A DNA stretch of 64,000 bases from Doris montereyensis (taxonomy: Eukaryota; Mollusca; Gastropoda; Nudibranchia; Dorididae). The notes under the pieces are model-generated. The model did not search any database. It was not told the DNA's origin and was given only the letters and a program-made list of their open reading frames with translations. This document shows, in pieces, positions 34,561 to 47,699 of this stretch (position 1 is its first letter; every line of letters starts with the position of its first letter). The DNA is taken from NCBI GenBank assembly GCA_037039925.1, contig JAXRKP010000559.1:7501-71500 (forward strand), written 5' to 3'. A program made the translations under genes and the position numbers.

Positions 34561-36719
34561 AGAATATCGTTTAAAATGAGACCGTCGGATAGGAAGATAA
34601 AGAAAAGAAAATAACTCGTTGAAAAGGAGAACAAGAGACGAGAAATAATATCATAATATGTCAAGAAACAAATCGATCAAGGAGAATTTTTACTAAAAAT
34701 GTGCATCCACTGCCAGCCTGTTTTAAAATAAAATTATTTTATAACTTTTAATGCTGAAGACCTTTTACAATTTAAAGTGGGTAATTCTAAGAATGGTAAC
34801 AGACCTCTTGCAATACAAACGTTTTGGTAGATTACATTCAAGCATTAAATTATTAAGACATATATGATATTTAATATGATGAAAGAAGAAAAGACATACT
34901 GTTTTGATCGTAAGTAAAGGATTCCTATAGATATACAATGACGTATTAAAGTGAACACTTCCTTTACAAGCAATTTTCTGATTTATTGTGAATATTTTGA
35001 GAACTATCGTATGCTGAACAATGAGCGGTAGATCTATGTCCAGGTATGTGGGCAAAGCAAAATGGCATTTGATATGAGCATTGCCCACTCGACTTGATAA
35101 GAGGTCAAACACATTATGCTGGTAACTGGATCTCAATAAGAGGTCATACACATTATGCTGGTAACTGGATCGCAACTTCTTCTTTTTTTAACACCAAAAA
35201 ACAGCTAATGGTTGCTAGGAAGATTTGTTTTTGCAAATACTAATTGAAATATCTACACAGACACAAAATAAAATTTTCATGACGCCTTCCATTGACATAA
35301 AATTAAAATTTCTCCACTGCGTACGTTTCATTTCGTTCTTAAAAGAGGGTGAAAAAAGGGAGGGAGAGGATATCCTGGACGTGATATTACCCACAAAATT
35401 ATTTCCAATCCCGGCGACTCAATTAAAAGGAAAGTCCAGTAAAAGAGATATTTTATCTCCTAGTTGTCATGGTAACCCCACTTATTGGATTATGATGACA
35501 TAATTTGGATAAAGTTCATTATAAAGCGCTTCCATTTCCCCTCTACAAAATTTTGAGTGAAACACTGCTCAGAAAGATTAACCTATTGTATGAAACGATA
35601 ATATCGACAAGAACAGAAATAAAGTTTTTAACAATATTATACATGAAAAAACAGGCTCACGAATTATTGTAAAAGAAAAATAGGAGAAAATACTTTTTTT
35701 TTAAATACAAAGAGCTAGATTTCTAGGCCTAGAGTTTGAAGTTGATTCATGGTGATAAAGACAAACGAGATGTGGCCTAAATACCACAAAAAACACTCCT
35801 GCCTGGCATGCAGCACTTGAGCATTCTCCACCTTCACTGAAAAATGCGAGGTCACGGTCATCTTGTGGTATAGACGCCTTTCCACAATATTTTTTTCTTC
35901 TTCTACAAATGAGTCCACGAAACTTTACAAAATTAACACGTGGACAAAGATTTTTTTTTTAATAATTCAAATACTGCCAAACAAAGCGCACGATTTGTAT
36001 ACTAATAACATCAATAAAACAGAGATATGAAACACACACAATACTCAATACTAAACAAAAAATCGCTAATAAAGGAAGTATTCAGTTTAATACGTCACTG
36101 TAGGCTATATCTAATCTATGGAAATCGTTCACTTATGATAACGTGTCATGGTTTTGTTGATAGTATATCATAGATCTAGATCTACATATTGTGAAACGTA
36201 TCTACTAAAGAAAATAATTAAATAAATAAATAAATAAGAGCGGAAGCGGAGATAGTACAAGATAAGGTTTGTGGTGTTGGTCTGAACGGGGTTTTTTTCT
36301 TTGGCGGGTTTATTATTGATAACATTGACTTTTTAAATGTTTGTTTGAGCTTGTAAGGAAATGTAGATGTAAAAACCTACAAAGAAAACAACGTATAGAA
36401 ACCTTTATCATACGAGTCAGCTAAACGAAAATAAATAATACCCCCATTGCGCGACAACTTCAGTGTGTTAAGATCGTAACTTGACGTCCTTAATCTCAAT
36501 GAGAATACACAGACTTGCCTGGGGTCACAACCCAAACGGGGTGGGGTCTCTCATCGGTACGACTTCACATGGGTTGGGTGTTTTTTAACAGATGATGATA
36601 CTAATACACACAAAAACGCTGGTAACCTACACAATACACATTACCGTTTTAATCCTGTAGATGGACCTCATTCACAAAGAGATTTTAGGTTTGTCAAACC
36701 GATAATAAAACCATTGAAC
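34561..36719. other. AT-rich intergenic stretch, nothing recognised
   Basis: No exon with paired splice sites, no tRNA and no clear repeat. A direct repeat of about 35 bp (aagaggtca...acattatgctggtaactgg) occurs at 35098-35170. Short open frames (for example at 35225 and 35715) lack motifs. Confidence 0.5.
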
Positions 36720-37110
36720 TCCCCCCAACCCCTCTTACTCTCAAGCCACCCACACACACCCCACCTTTTCCTCTCCCACCCCCCCACCCCACCCACTCCC
36801 CTTTCCGCTACGCTTAATGCACTGACACGAGATTGCACAATGGCCTAGTTCCAACAGACAGTACATGATTCAAACCTGAAAAGACATCAGACAATAATTG
36901 ACAATTGACGGCGAGAAAATTTTAATATTTCATCTAACCAACAACTGTATAATCTTATTATATATTCTCTACCTCTTCTCCTCCTTCCCCTCCTCCTCCT
37001 TTTCCTTTTCCTTCTCCTTCTTCTTCTTCTTCTTCTTCTTCTTCTTCTCTTCCTCCTCCTCCTTCTCCTCCTCCTCCTCTCCCCCTCCTTGTCTTTCTTC
37101 TCTTCCTCCT
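36720..37110. repeat. C-rich block and polypyrimidine (CTT/CCT)n tract
   Basis: 36720-36810 is rich in CCCACCCC runs. 36960-37105 is a nearly pure pyrimidine run (ctcctcctcctt, ttcttcttcttc) with mirror symmetry, a sequence type able to form triplex DNA. Confidence 0.85.
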
Positions 37111-37396
37111 CACAATTTTCAACGGGCCTATAGATCTACTCCATAATGTTTATATGGTGGGAATTTCATCATCAATAAACTATCAACATCAACAAACGTT
37201 AGGCCTAGATCTACTAGATCTAGACCTTGAGACCTAGTTTTAATCCTATTGTGATCAGAACGAGATTGAATGGGCGGAGCCTTTGAGCGGTTGGGGAAAG
37301 GCTCACAATAAAATTTTCAAGGCTATGTTAAGAAACACAATCTTTCCATTCAAAGTTGTTAACTTTTACACGATTCTTTACTGGGATACCTAGATC

Positions 37397-39008
37397 CAGG
37401 CAGTGGACAGGGAAGCACATGTACAGGGAGTAGATGATCCCGCCCTCCACGGGTTTCCTGCTGCCTTGCAGGTCGGTCTTGGCTGACCAAAGGTTAAGGG
37501 AGTTAACCCTGACATAAAATAGCAACGTCCTGCCTTGCAGGCTGGTCTTGAATGACCAAAGGCTAAGGGAGTTAACCTTGACAGAAAACAACCTGCTGCC
37601 TGTGATTTTTGGAACATGGAATGTTAGGACAATAAATGGAAAAAAGTTACAATTAGTTGAAGAAGTGGCACAATTAAAAGTAGATATGTTGGCTGTTACA
37701 GAAACAAAGAAAAAGGACAAGAAATTGAAAAATGTAGGACCAAATCATATTTTTAATTTCTCAGGAGTAGATGTCAAAGATAGAGCTAGTGCAAGACTAG
37801 ATCTCTTAGTGCATGAAAGGCATGAAAGGCTATTAGAAAGCTGAACATTTATAAGCCCACGCTTGTTAGAAGTAAATTCTAAACCAAAAGGAAGAGAAAT
37901 TAAATTATTAATAGATTATGGACCAAACGAAACGCCACTAACGAAGGAAAAGATACCTTCGAAAACGATTTACAAATAGTTGTAGAGAATCTTAAACACA
38001 AACAGGAACTAATGGTTTATGAGATTTAAACACTAGAGTAGGCAACAATATAGAAACATCAGGAGGAATAATAGGTAAAGAAGGAGAGACAACAACTTCC
38101 CGAAATGGAGAGATACTAATAGAATCTGTCTAAAGAATAACATGAAAATAGCCAACACTGCTTTTACTCATAACAATATCCACAAATGTACAAGAGAAAA
38201 TGAAGACAGGTGTGAAAAGTCAATGATAGACTACATAATAGTTAGCAGCTCCCTTTTTACAGTACATTGATGCAAGAGTAAACAGAGGAGCAGAACTGTT
38301 TAGTGATCATCACCTAGTGATTGCCAAAATGAGATTACTGACTGAAGAAAACAAACGGAAAGGGAAAGAGAAGAAAGCTACCAAACTCAAAATAGAGGAA
38401 CTGAATAAACCAGTAGTAAAACAAATATATACCAATCTTGGATAAAAAGATTTATCAGTGAAAGGCAGATGGATAAAATTATAGGACAATAGAAAAAGTG
38501 GCAAATGTATAAAGAAACACTCTTCGGTTGTACTGAAGAGGTATGTGGTAGGAAACAAATTAATGGAGATGGGAAAAGAACAGCATGGCGGAATGAGAAT
38601 GTCAAAACTAAGATCAAAGAAAAGAAAGATGCCTGGAAGAAATACTTGCAAACAAAGAGACTATAGGAAAGGATAGATTATGTGAAATAAAGATTTATCA
38701 CCAAAGAGGAAGTGAGGAAAGCAAAACAGGAACAATGGGAAGAATTTGGACAAAGACTTCAAGAAAGCTATCAATGAAATCCAAATCTGTTCTGAGGGGG
38801 AGGGGGGGGAGATAAAGAGCATGAGAAAGACCAAAGCATGCCCAATACGACAAATTAAGAATGCCAAAGGGGAAATAATGAAAGAAGAGCCAAATCATGG
38901 AAGCGTGGAGAGAGTATTTTCAACAATTACATAATCCCTCCAGAACATATGAAACAAAGAGTAAAGATCAATTAGTAAGAGTAACAAGAAATCCACAGGA
39001 GACAGCTG
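37397..39008 (+). mobile_element. RTE-type LINE, copy 2 (3' truncated)
   Basis: The 5' end is cagtggacagggaagcac, followed by two promoter monomers (ccttgcaggtcggtcttggc...). Endonuclease start: FGTWNVRTINGKKLQ, TETKKKDKK, FSGVDVKDRASA. Then LFSDHHLVIAKMRL, a GRKQINGDGKRTAW remnant, and linker CPIRQIKNAKGEI. It ends abruptly at gagacagctga (about 39008), where copy 3 begins in the opposite orientation. Many stops. Confidence 0.85.
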
Positions 39009-40927
39009 ACCGTTTGGACTTCCATGCTTGTTGACATATTGCATGTAATAGTTTGTCTTCCTCTTCCTTGGTTTTTAATCATTTCTGGATAAACTTGATC
39101 TGCTCATGGGGCTTTTCCTACTTTCACTTTTCTTATAGCTGTTTGGATTTCTTCTATTGATATATCTACATCTTCAGCTGTCTCCTCTGGATTACTTGTT
39201 ACTCTTACTAATTGATCTCTACTCCTTGTTTCATATGTTCTGGAGGGATTATGTAATTGTTGAAAATACTTTCTCCACGCTTCCATGATTTGGCTGTCTT
39301 CTTTCATTATTTCTCTTTCAAAATTCTTAATTTGTCGTATTGGGCATGCTTTGGTCTTTCTCATGCTCTTCATTGCCCCACATAACAGGTTTTGATTTCT
39401 TTGATAGCTTTCTTGAAGTCTCTGTCCAAGCTCTTCACATTGTTCCTGTTTTGCTTTCCTCCCTTCCACTTTGGTGATAGTTATTTTGCTCTCGTAATTT
39501 ATCCTATCCGCTGGTCTCTTTGTTTCCAAATATTTCATCGAGGCATCCTTCTTTTTTTATCTTAGTTTTGACATTCTCATTCCACTATGCTATTCTTTTC
39601 CCATCTCCGTTAATTTCGTTATTACCAAAGACCTCTTCAGTACAACATGTGTTTCTTTATACATGTGCCACTTTTCTTCTATTGTGCTATAATTTTATCC
39701 ATCTGCCTTTCACTGATATATCTTTTTATCCTAGATTGGTATATATCTGTTTTACTATTGGTTTACTTAGTTGCTCTATTTTGAGTTTAGTAGCTTTCTT
39801 CTCTTTCCCTTTCTGTTTATTTTCTTCAGTCAGTAATCTCATTTTGGCAATCACTCAGCGATGATCACTAAATAGTTCTGCTCCTCTGTTTACTTCTTGC
39901 ATCCAATGTACTGTAAAAAAGGGAGCTGCTAACTATTATGTAATCTATCATTGACTTTTCACACCTGTCTTCATTTTCTTGTACATTTGTGGATATCTTT
40001 ATGAGGAAAAACGGTGTTGGCTATTTTCATGTTATTCTTTAGACAAAAATCTATTAGTCTCTCTCCATTTGGAGAAGTTGTCTCTCCTTCTTTACCTATT
40101 ATTCCTCCTGATGTTTCTATATTGTTGCCTACTCTAGCGTTTAAATATCCTAAAACCATTAATTCCTGTTTGTGTTTAATATTCTCTGCAGCTATTTGTA
40201 AATCGTTTTTTCTAAGGTATATTTTTCTTCTTTAGTGGCGTCTTCGCTTGGTCCATAATCTATTAATAATTTAATTTCTCTTCCTTTTGGTTTAATATTT
40301 ACCTCTAATAGCCGTGGGCTTATGAATTTCCAGCTTTCTAGTAGCTTTTCATACCTTTTATGCACTAGGAGACCTACTCCAGCTCTAGCTCTATCTTTGA
40401 CATCTACTCCTGAGAAGATTAAAATATGATTTGGTCCTACATTTTCTATTCCTTGTCCTTTTTCTTTGTTTCTGTAATGCTCACAATCTCTACTTTGTAT
40501 TTTTCCAAAGTTCTTCAACTAATTCTAACTTTTATCCCTTTATAGCCCTAACATTCCATGTTCCAACAATCGCAGTCCGTGTTCGTTTCCATTTTCGTTG
40601 TTGAAAAGTCAAGCCGGGTATATAATACGTATTTCTCTGCATCAGTTTAGTTTTGGATAAGCAGGGGATTAGCCTACCGTATCCCTAGATAGATGGTGGG
40701 GCTGCCACCATGAAGCCCCCTACCGAGCCTTGTTATTTTCTGTCAGGGTTAACTCCCTTAACCTTTGGTCAATCAAGACCAGCCTGCAAGGCAACAGGTT
40801 GTTTTCTGTGAGGGTTAACTCCCATAGACTTTGGTCAGCCAAAACCGACCTGCAAGGCAGCGGGAGACTCGTTGAGGGCGGGATCATCTACTCTCCGTAC
40901 AGGTGCCTACCTGTCTACTGCCCAGGG
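39009..40927 (-). mobile_element. RTE-type LINE, copy 3 (3' truncated, inverted against copy 2)
   Basis: Minus strand. The 5' end is at about 40927 (reverse of cctacctgtctactgcccag) with two promoter monomers. The endonuclease has NVGPNHILIFSGVDVKDRAR and GVGLLVHKRYEKLLES, and then the linker. It ends at about 39009 at the start of the reverse transcriptase region (IEEIQTAIRKVKVGK...). It shares nearly all of copy 2's extent in inverted orientation with no spacer. Stops and frameshifts throughout. Confidence 0.85.
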
Positions 40928-41807
40928 ATTTTGCCTTAATTTTCAAATTCTATTTCCTCCTAAATTATGAATAAAATCACTCAAAACCTGTGCAGATCGT
41001 CTTTTCCATTCAATATCTAAAGAGTGAAATTGGGTTTTTTTAAATATTTTTTTATAGTTTTTTTTTAATGAATTTTTGAAACTACTATATATCGTGAATG
41101 TACAAACACGCCATTTTCGTTACAAAAGAAATAATTTCCCAAAACGTTTACAATATATCTACACAAAAAACGACGTCACTTTATTAACATTGACAAGAGG
41201 AACCTGTGTGTCAAAAATAATACAAATCGTTCGGTAAATCGTGGAGGACATACAATTTCAGTGTGGAAAAATGCAAGTCAAGAAATCAAAAGAAAATAAC
41301 ACAAAACAATCGCTTCAGACGGATTTCCCTTGTTGTAGCAGCCCCCTTACTCTTTCGTCAGTCTCTGGCATGGTTACGTATGTAAAAAGGATTATAAATC
41401 TAGGTTTAGACGTGCACTGTTGTGAAAACAGACGTCGAAATGACCAGTTTTGAGTTTTTTTTCTTCTATATCCTATGTTTGCGCGCGTGTTTACATACAC
41501 ACTGACGCGCAAAGCTTTTTATATCACACAGCGATAGGCAGAAGCATCGGTCGGTGTCGGCGAAAGGAGGTCAAGTCGTTATTGCCACATTTAGCGATTA
41601 ACCATCAATATACGGGTTTTTACTGCCATCTTCTCAGTCAGTGTTAGTGTAATTTACGTCAAAATTACGTAATATTGCCTACAAAATGTTTTGTAAAAAA
41701 ACAATTATACGTAATATGGAAATTTTTCTGCCATGAACTTGTAGATAAATGGTCGTTCTACTCGAATATGCAAATATGAAAATTAACCTTTTGGTCCAAA
41801 ATTCGCT
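40928..41807. other. Shared LINE-flank repeat, then unassigned sequence
   Basis: 40928-41085 (tttcctcctaaattatg, gatcgtcttttccattcaat, tttttaatgaatttttgaa) resembles 47700-47820 and 48285-48355, each next to an RTE 5' end or RTE fragment. The remainder to 41807 holds only short unassigned open frames. Confidence 0.55.
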
Positions 41808-41912
41808 TAAAGAACCCTTGGCTGTTTACAGGGCAGTCCAGGAAAACTAAAAATCCTACCAAAAACCCCGAGATCACCTTAGTTATGGATGTGGGTAAAG
41901 CAAATCACAGTT
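41808..41912 (+). mobile_element. SINE family C, 3' fragment
   Basis: aaagaacccttggctgtttac, aaaaatcctaccaaaaaccc, gagatcaccttagttatgga and gtgggtaaagcaaatc match the family C tail. Confidence 0.8.
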
Positions 41913-42054
41913 TTAAAGACAGTCTCTTAACTATTGACATTGTGTGCTAAATATTGTTTTCAAGTGAATTCGATAATTTTACCAGAAGTATGATCCTAAT
42001 AAATTGATAAACTATATAACTATGTCTATTTTTCATTACTTCTTCTTTTTCCTT

Positions 42055-42205
42055 TTAAGCTCGCTGGGAAGTATAGGCCATCAACAAATAATCTCCAATC
42101 GCTTCTTTCCTGGGCCAGCCTCCCCATAGATTTCCATGTTTGCCCGGTCTTCTTCTTTATCTCTCCTCCAGTTCTCCTCTCCATGTACCCTGTGGGTTCC
42201 ATGTG
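42055..42205 (-). pseudogene. C-terminal fragment of a second LINE lineage
   Basis: The minus strand reads LTWNPQG, then (one frame on) ERRTGGEIKKKTGQTWKSMG and RLAQERSDWRLFVDGLYFP. This is the W-R...K-x-x-x-T-W-x-x-(L/M)-x-x-L-A-Q-(D/E)-R-x-x-W-R-x-(F/L)-V-x-G-L signature at the end of many invertebrate endonuclease/reverse transcriptase polyproteins. There is one frameshift and no other domain nearby. Confidence 0.7.
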
Positions 42206-42451
42206 AGGCTCTCTCTTTCCCTGCTTCGTACATACTATACATTATTGTAGTTTCACAAAACTTCCACGAATTGAAGATGGGTTGTTTTTGCTTTTTTTTT
42301 TTTCTTTACTGTTTAATCGTTGAAACAAAAATTTTTTAAAAGATTTACGTGAAATAACATCCTGACGCGTTACAATAATAATTTGAATGAACGAATTATC
42401 CACAAATCAGTCTCTCATTCAATGACACTTGTTGCAAAACCACATTCACAA

Positions 42452-42455
42452 ACAC

Positions 42456-42491
<36 letters not shown>
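42452..42491. repeat. (CA)n microsatellite
   Basis: About 40 bp of CA with one CG interruption. Confidence 0.95.
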
Positions 42492-42495
<4 letters not shown>

Positions 42496-43158
42496 AGAGT
42501 TTGTATGCTTTACTCACCCCCAAAAGCCAGGCAGCCGACTTAACAGTTCCATCCACTGGTAGGCCTAATTCCCAAACTAGCAAGACCAACGTGGTACACA
42601 CATGCACACGACACACATACGCGCAGTTTGTTTTTTTTTCGTTTCACACTACCATTTACCACTCCACACTTGATGTAAACCGCTGTGGCTAAATACGATG
42701 AAAACTCGGAACTCTAAACTAGAATTATAATGTACTAAGCCTAGAGTTTACGGGTCACTCACCTTATAATAAGGTAAGTCGGCAGGATGTTTTGGGTAGG
42801 TTTTTATTTTTTATTTTTATTTTGTCCTCGTCGGTCCATGACCTATATTATTATTGTGACCTCAAGACTAGAATCCAAATGGCCTTCAAATCTGGTGTTT
42901 CATTCAGCAGGCGGCCGGCGTTGAGTTTCCCCGTTTTCTCATTGGTTCTTTCTTGGTTTAGCGTGGGTATGGGTAGATTTGTCACACACGACGTGAACAT
43001 ATAGCAAATGGCTTCACCATAGCATTCCTTCTATTGACCTGCATCTGGGGGAAAAACATACCAAAAACCAAAATGCAAAAACGAAGAAAACAAGCAAAAA
43101 TAGTAAGTGATACTGACACTGACTCTATACAGTGTGAAAATAGTAAGAGAGTGAGAGA

Positions 43159-43276
<118 letters not shown>

Positions 43277-43304
43277 AAAACAACCATGATAGACCTACAC
43301 AAAA

Positions 43305-43460
43305 ACAGTGCCAGTTTCTTGACTGATCGGATGTAATTAATTCATTTCGTCATACACATGCGGTGATCTCAAGGCAAATTAAGAAGAAAGAGCAAGATGA
43401 CAGTCAGATAGTAATAAACAAACAGATAAATCAAGCTCGTAACGTAGGGTCCAGCACTAA
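43305..43460. repeat. Interspersed repeat family E
   Basis: ttcatttcgtcatacacatg, cggtgatctcaaggcaaatt and aagagcaagatgaca match the other family E copies, here right beside (GA)n. Confidence 0.6.
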
Positions 43461-43692
43461 CCACTCCACCACCCCTCCTCCCGCCCCCAATCAACCTATT
43501 TTTCATCCTTAATGTCTTCAATTAAACTAAGGACAAAATAGCAACAACAATTTTTTTTTAATTGATTTAAAAGCACTGTCTCTATGGAACCCTTAAAGAC
43601 CCCCCCCCCCCCAACTGTTCTTCCACCCCTCTCCATGTCTCGTATCCCTATTTCCACATCGCATTGTGTTCTGATGATTTACACTAAGGTGG

Positions 43693-43997
43693 GTATGTGT
43701 ACACAACCCTATACAAATCGTGTACACAACCCTATACAAATTGTGTACACAACCCTATACAAATCGTGTACACAACCCTATACAAATCGTGTACACAACC
43801 CTATACAAATCCTGTACACAACCCTATACAAATTGTGTACACAACCCTATACAAATCGTGTACACAACCCTATACAAATCGTGTACACAAATACAAATCG
43901 TGTACACAACCCTATACAAATCGTGTACACAACCCTATACAAATCGTGTACACAACCCTATACAAATCGTGTACACAACCCTATACAAATCGTGTAG
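43693..43997. repeat. 23-bp minisatellite
   Basis: About 13 units of gtacacaaccctatacaaatc with a g/t end, one shortened unit near 43890. The three frames encode the same peptide shifted, because the period is not a multiple of three. Confidence 0.95.
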
Positions 43998-44049
43998 GCT
44001 ATTATGCATCCTAAGGAACACCGTTTCTAATGTAACAGATCGGATGAAT

Positions 44050-47000
44050 GGACTGATTTCTTTCTTTTTTTCTTTATCAGTTCCCATTCTACCTTTCGGA
44101 GTATGCGTTCCGATGTCCGAGATGATCTTTCTCCAGGAGGCCTTGTCCTGGCATTTCTGTTTCCTTCCAAAAAAGTTAAATTTCCATGCTTCAATGCCTT
44201 TTTTATTATATCTTCTTCCCACTTTCTCCGAAGTTTTCCTTTTGGTCTTTTTCCTTTGGATTTAGCACTGTATACTGATTTAGCTATTGTACTGTTGTTC
44301 ATTCTGTTTACATGCCCAAACCATCTCAATTGATTTGTTTCTATCTTAGTTTTTACGCCATCTGCTTTGGTTTGACCTCTTATTGTTGTGTTTCTGATTT
44401 TGTCTCTTTTAGTTTTAGTTTTCCCTACTACTCTTCTTAGATATTTTATTTCATCTGCCTGTACTCTACTGTATGCTCTACTGTATGAGGTCCAGGTTTC
44501 GCTGCCATAGAGGAGAGTAGGACAATAAACTGTGTTGTATACTGCCATTTTGGTTTCTGTTGACAATTTTTGTTTACCTACAAATGCCTTTCCTAGACGG
44601 TTATATATTGCACTTGCCTCTTTGATTATCTGGCTGATTTCTTCTCTTAGTTTTCCCTCTGAGTTAATCCTGACTCCTAGGTAATTGTAGCTGTAAACTT
44701 GTTCTAAATTCTCCCTGGCCAATTTAAGATTTTCTGTTTTAGCTTCCCTAGTTACTAGCATTGTTTTGGTTTTTTCTTTGCATTTACTCTCATTCCTCTT
44801 TTATTTAGTTCATTGTTCATAATGTTGATATTCGACTGAAGGTCACTTTCTGATTTTCCAGACAGAACTAAATCATTAGCAAATGAAAGCATTGACACAT
44901 TTACTGGTTTGAGCTTCCACATACCTACATTCATTTTCTTCATTTTTAAGGATGCCTTTGCGATTGAATCCATAAATGTGATAAACAAAAGAGGACGTAG
45001 GGTACAACCCTATCTTACTCCTATATCTTCATCAAATTTTGCAGCTACTCTCACTGCACATGTTGGTTTATTGTAAAAAGTTTTAATGGCTGCTATTTTG
45101 CTCCACATTGTCTTCTTTTAAGGAATGTCATAGTTTGTCCCTCCTCACAGTGCTAAATGCCTTTTCTAATTCTATGAAACACAGGTGCAGGTCAATGTTT
45201 CTCTCAATGAATTTTTCTATTATTTGTCTAATTGTAAATATGTGATCTTGTACACTTCTTCCTGGACTAAATCCACTCTGATCTTCTTCAATCTGATCCT
45301 CTACTCTTTTCCTTTGTCTCATTTCCAGTATCCTGGCATATACTTTTCCTCGAACGCTAAGTAGTGATATGCCTCTATAGTGTGAGTATTCCATAGTTAA
45401 TTATTTCTTATGTATTGGTACTACCGTTCCCTTTTTCCAGTTGTCTGGCACCTGTGTGGACTTCCATGCTTGTTGGCACATTGCATGTAGTAGTTTGTCT
45501 GCCTGTGATTTGTAATCATTTCTGGATAAACTTGATCTGCTCCTGGGGTTATTCCTAATTTCACTTTTCTTATAGCTGTTTGGATTTCTTCAATTGATAT
45601 ATCTTCATCTTTAGCCGTCTTCTCTGGATTACTTGTTACTCTTCCTAATTGATCTCTACTCATTGTTTCATGTGTTCTGGAGGGATTATGTAATTGTTGA
45701 AAATACTTTCTCCACGTTTCGATGATTTGGCTCTCTTCTTTCATTATTTCTCATTCGAAATTCTTAATTTGTTCGTATTGGGCATGTTTTGGTCTTCGAT
45801 GAGCTCTCCATTGCCTCCCATAACAGCTTTTGATTTCTTTAATAGCTTTTTTGAAGTCTTTGTCCAAATTCTTCCCATTGTTCCTGTTTTGCTTTCCTCA
45901 ATTCCTCTTTGGCAATAGTTCTTTTATTCACGTAATCTATCCTATCTCTCTCTTTGTTTGCAAGTATCTCTTCCAGGCTTTCTTCTTTTCTTTGATCTTA
46001 GTGTTGACATTCTCATCCCACCATGCCGTTCTTTTCGTATCTCCTTTAATTTGTTTCCTACTACAGGCCTCTTCAGTACAACTGAGTAGTGTTTCTTATA
46101 CATTTGCTACTTTTCTTCTATTGTGCTATCATTCAGATCCATCTGTCTTTCACTGATAAATGTTGTTATCCTAGATTGGTATATCTGTTTTACTATTGGT
46201 TTATTTAGTTCCTTTATTTTGAGTTAAATACTTTTTTTCTCTTTCCCTTTCTGTTCGTTTTCTTCAGTCAGTAATCTCATTTTGGCAATCACTTGGTGAT
46301 GATCACTAAATATCTCTGCTCCTTTGTTTACTCTTGCATCCAATGTATTGTAAAAAAGAGAGCCGCTAACTATTATGTAATCTATCGTTGATTTTTCACT
46401 TATTCTTGTATATTTGTGGATATCTTTATGAAGAAAAAGGTGTTTGCTATTTTCATGTTATGCTTTAGGCAAAAATTTATTAGTCTCTCTCTATTTGGAG
46501 AAGTTGTTGTCTCTCCTTCTTTACCTATTACTCCTCCTGGCATTTCTATGTTGTTACCCACTCTAGTGTTTAAATCTACTAAAACCATTAGTTCCTATTT
46601 GTGTGATTCTCTGCAGCTATTTGTAAATCGTTTTCGAAGGTATTTTTTTCTTCTTTAGTGGTGTCTTCGTTTGGTCCATAAGCTATTAATAATTTAATTT
46701 CTCTTCCTTTTGGTTTAATATTTACCTCTAATAGCCGTGGGCTTATAAATGTCCATCTTTCTGGTAGCTTTTCATGCCTTTTATGCACTAGAAGACCTAC
46801 TCCTGCTCTAGCTCTATCTTTGCCATCTACTCCTGAGAAGATTAAAATATGACTTGATCCTACATTTTTTATTCCTTGTCCTTTTTTCTTTCTTTTTGTA
46901 ATGGTCAAAATATCTACTTTGAATTGTTCCGTGTCTTCAACTAATTCTAACTTTTTTTCCATTTATTGCCCTAACATTCCATATTAAACAAATCACAGTC

Positions 47001-47413
47001 TGTGTTCGTTTCTATTTTCGTCGTTGAAAGATCAAGCCGGGTATATTACATTTATTTCTCTGCATCAGTTTGGTTTTGGATAAGCAGGGAATTAGCCCAC
47101 TGTACCCTAGGTAGATGGTGGGGTTGCCACCATGAGGCCCCCTACCAGGCCTTGTTATTTTCTGTCAGGTTAACTCCCTTAGCCTTTAGTCATTCAAGAC
47201 CAGCCTGAAGACAGCAGGTTGATATTTTCTGTCAGGATTAACTCCCTTAGCCTTTGGTCAGTCAAGACCGACCTACAAGGCAACAGGTTGTTTTCTGTCA
47301 GAGTTAACTCCTGAACCTTTGGTCAGCCAAGACCAACCTGCAAGGCAGCAGGAGACTCGTGGAGGGTTGGATGATCTACTCCCCTTACATGATGCTTACC
47401 TGTCCACTACTCG
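44050..47413 (-). mobile_element. RTE-type LINE, copy 4 (nearly full length)
   Basis: It runs on the minus strand from about 47413 (three 5' promoter monomers) through endonuclease (NVGSSHILIFSGVDGKDRAR, GVGLLVHKRHEKLPE), linker, reverse transcriptase (YRGISLLSVRGKVYARILEM, DQSGFSPGRSVQDHIFTIRQ, HLCFIELEKAF, then GVRQGC-like) and C-terminus (YSYNYLGVRINSEGKLREEI, PTLLYGSETW, LRWFGHVNRM) to a (TTTC)n end at 44050 (AAAG on the sense strand). It is about 3.36 kb. The catalytic box reads LSFANDLVL instead of FADD. Stops and a deletion of roughly 25 codons before GVRQGC make it inactive. It is the best template for the family's architecture. Confidence 0.88.
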
Positions 47414-47479
47414 GCCCCGGGGATGGAAGACTATTTGTTTTTGTTAACTCGATAGCATTGTTTCTCTTGGATTTCATCG

Positions 47480-47635
47480 AATATAAGGACAGCACATCGG
47501 ATATAAAGACGCTACATCGGCTATAATGACTACATTGGATATAAAGGCACCACATCTGATATAAGGACGCCACATCGGTTATAAAGACGCCATATTGGTT
47601 ATAAGGACGCCATATCTGATTTAAGGACGTTTAGC
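47480..47635. repeat. About 20-bp minisatellite
   Basis: About eight irregular units of ggatataaggacgccacatc (variants gctataatgac, ggttataaagacg), about 70 bp beyond the 5' end of RTE copy 4. Confidence 0.85.
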
Positions 47636-47699
47636 AGCAAACTGTTGATGAGGATAAATTTAACTTCAGAGGCGAGGTCACAGGGATGAATATGGAAGT

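Noticed and set aside
43584..44265. Repetitive proteins of 105-181 residues
   Set aside because: Translations of the 23-bp minisatellite running into the antisense strand of RTE copy 4.
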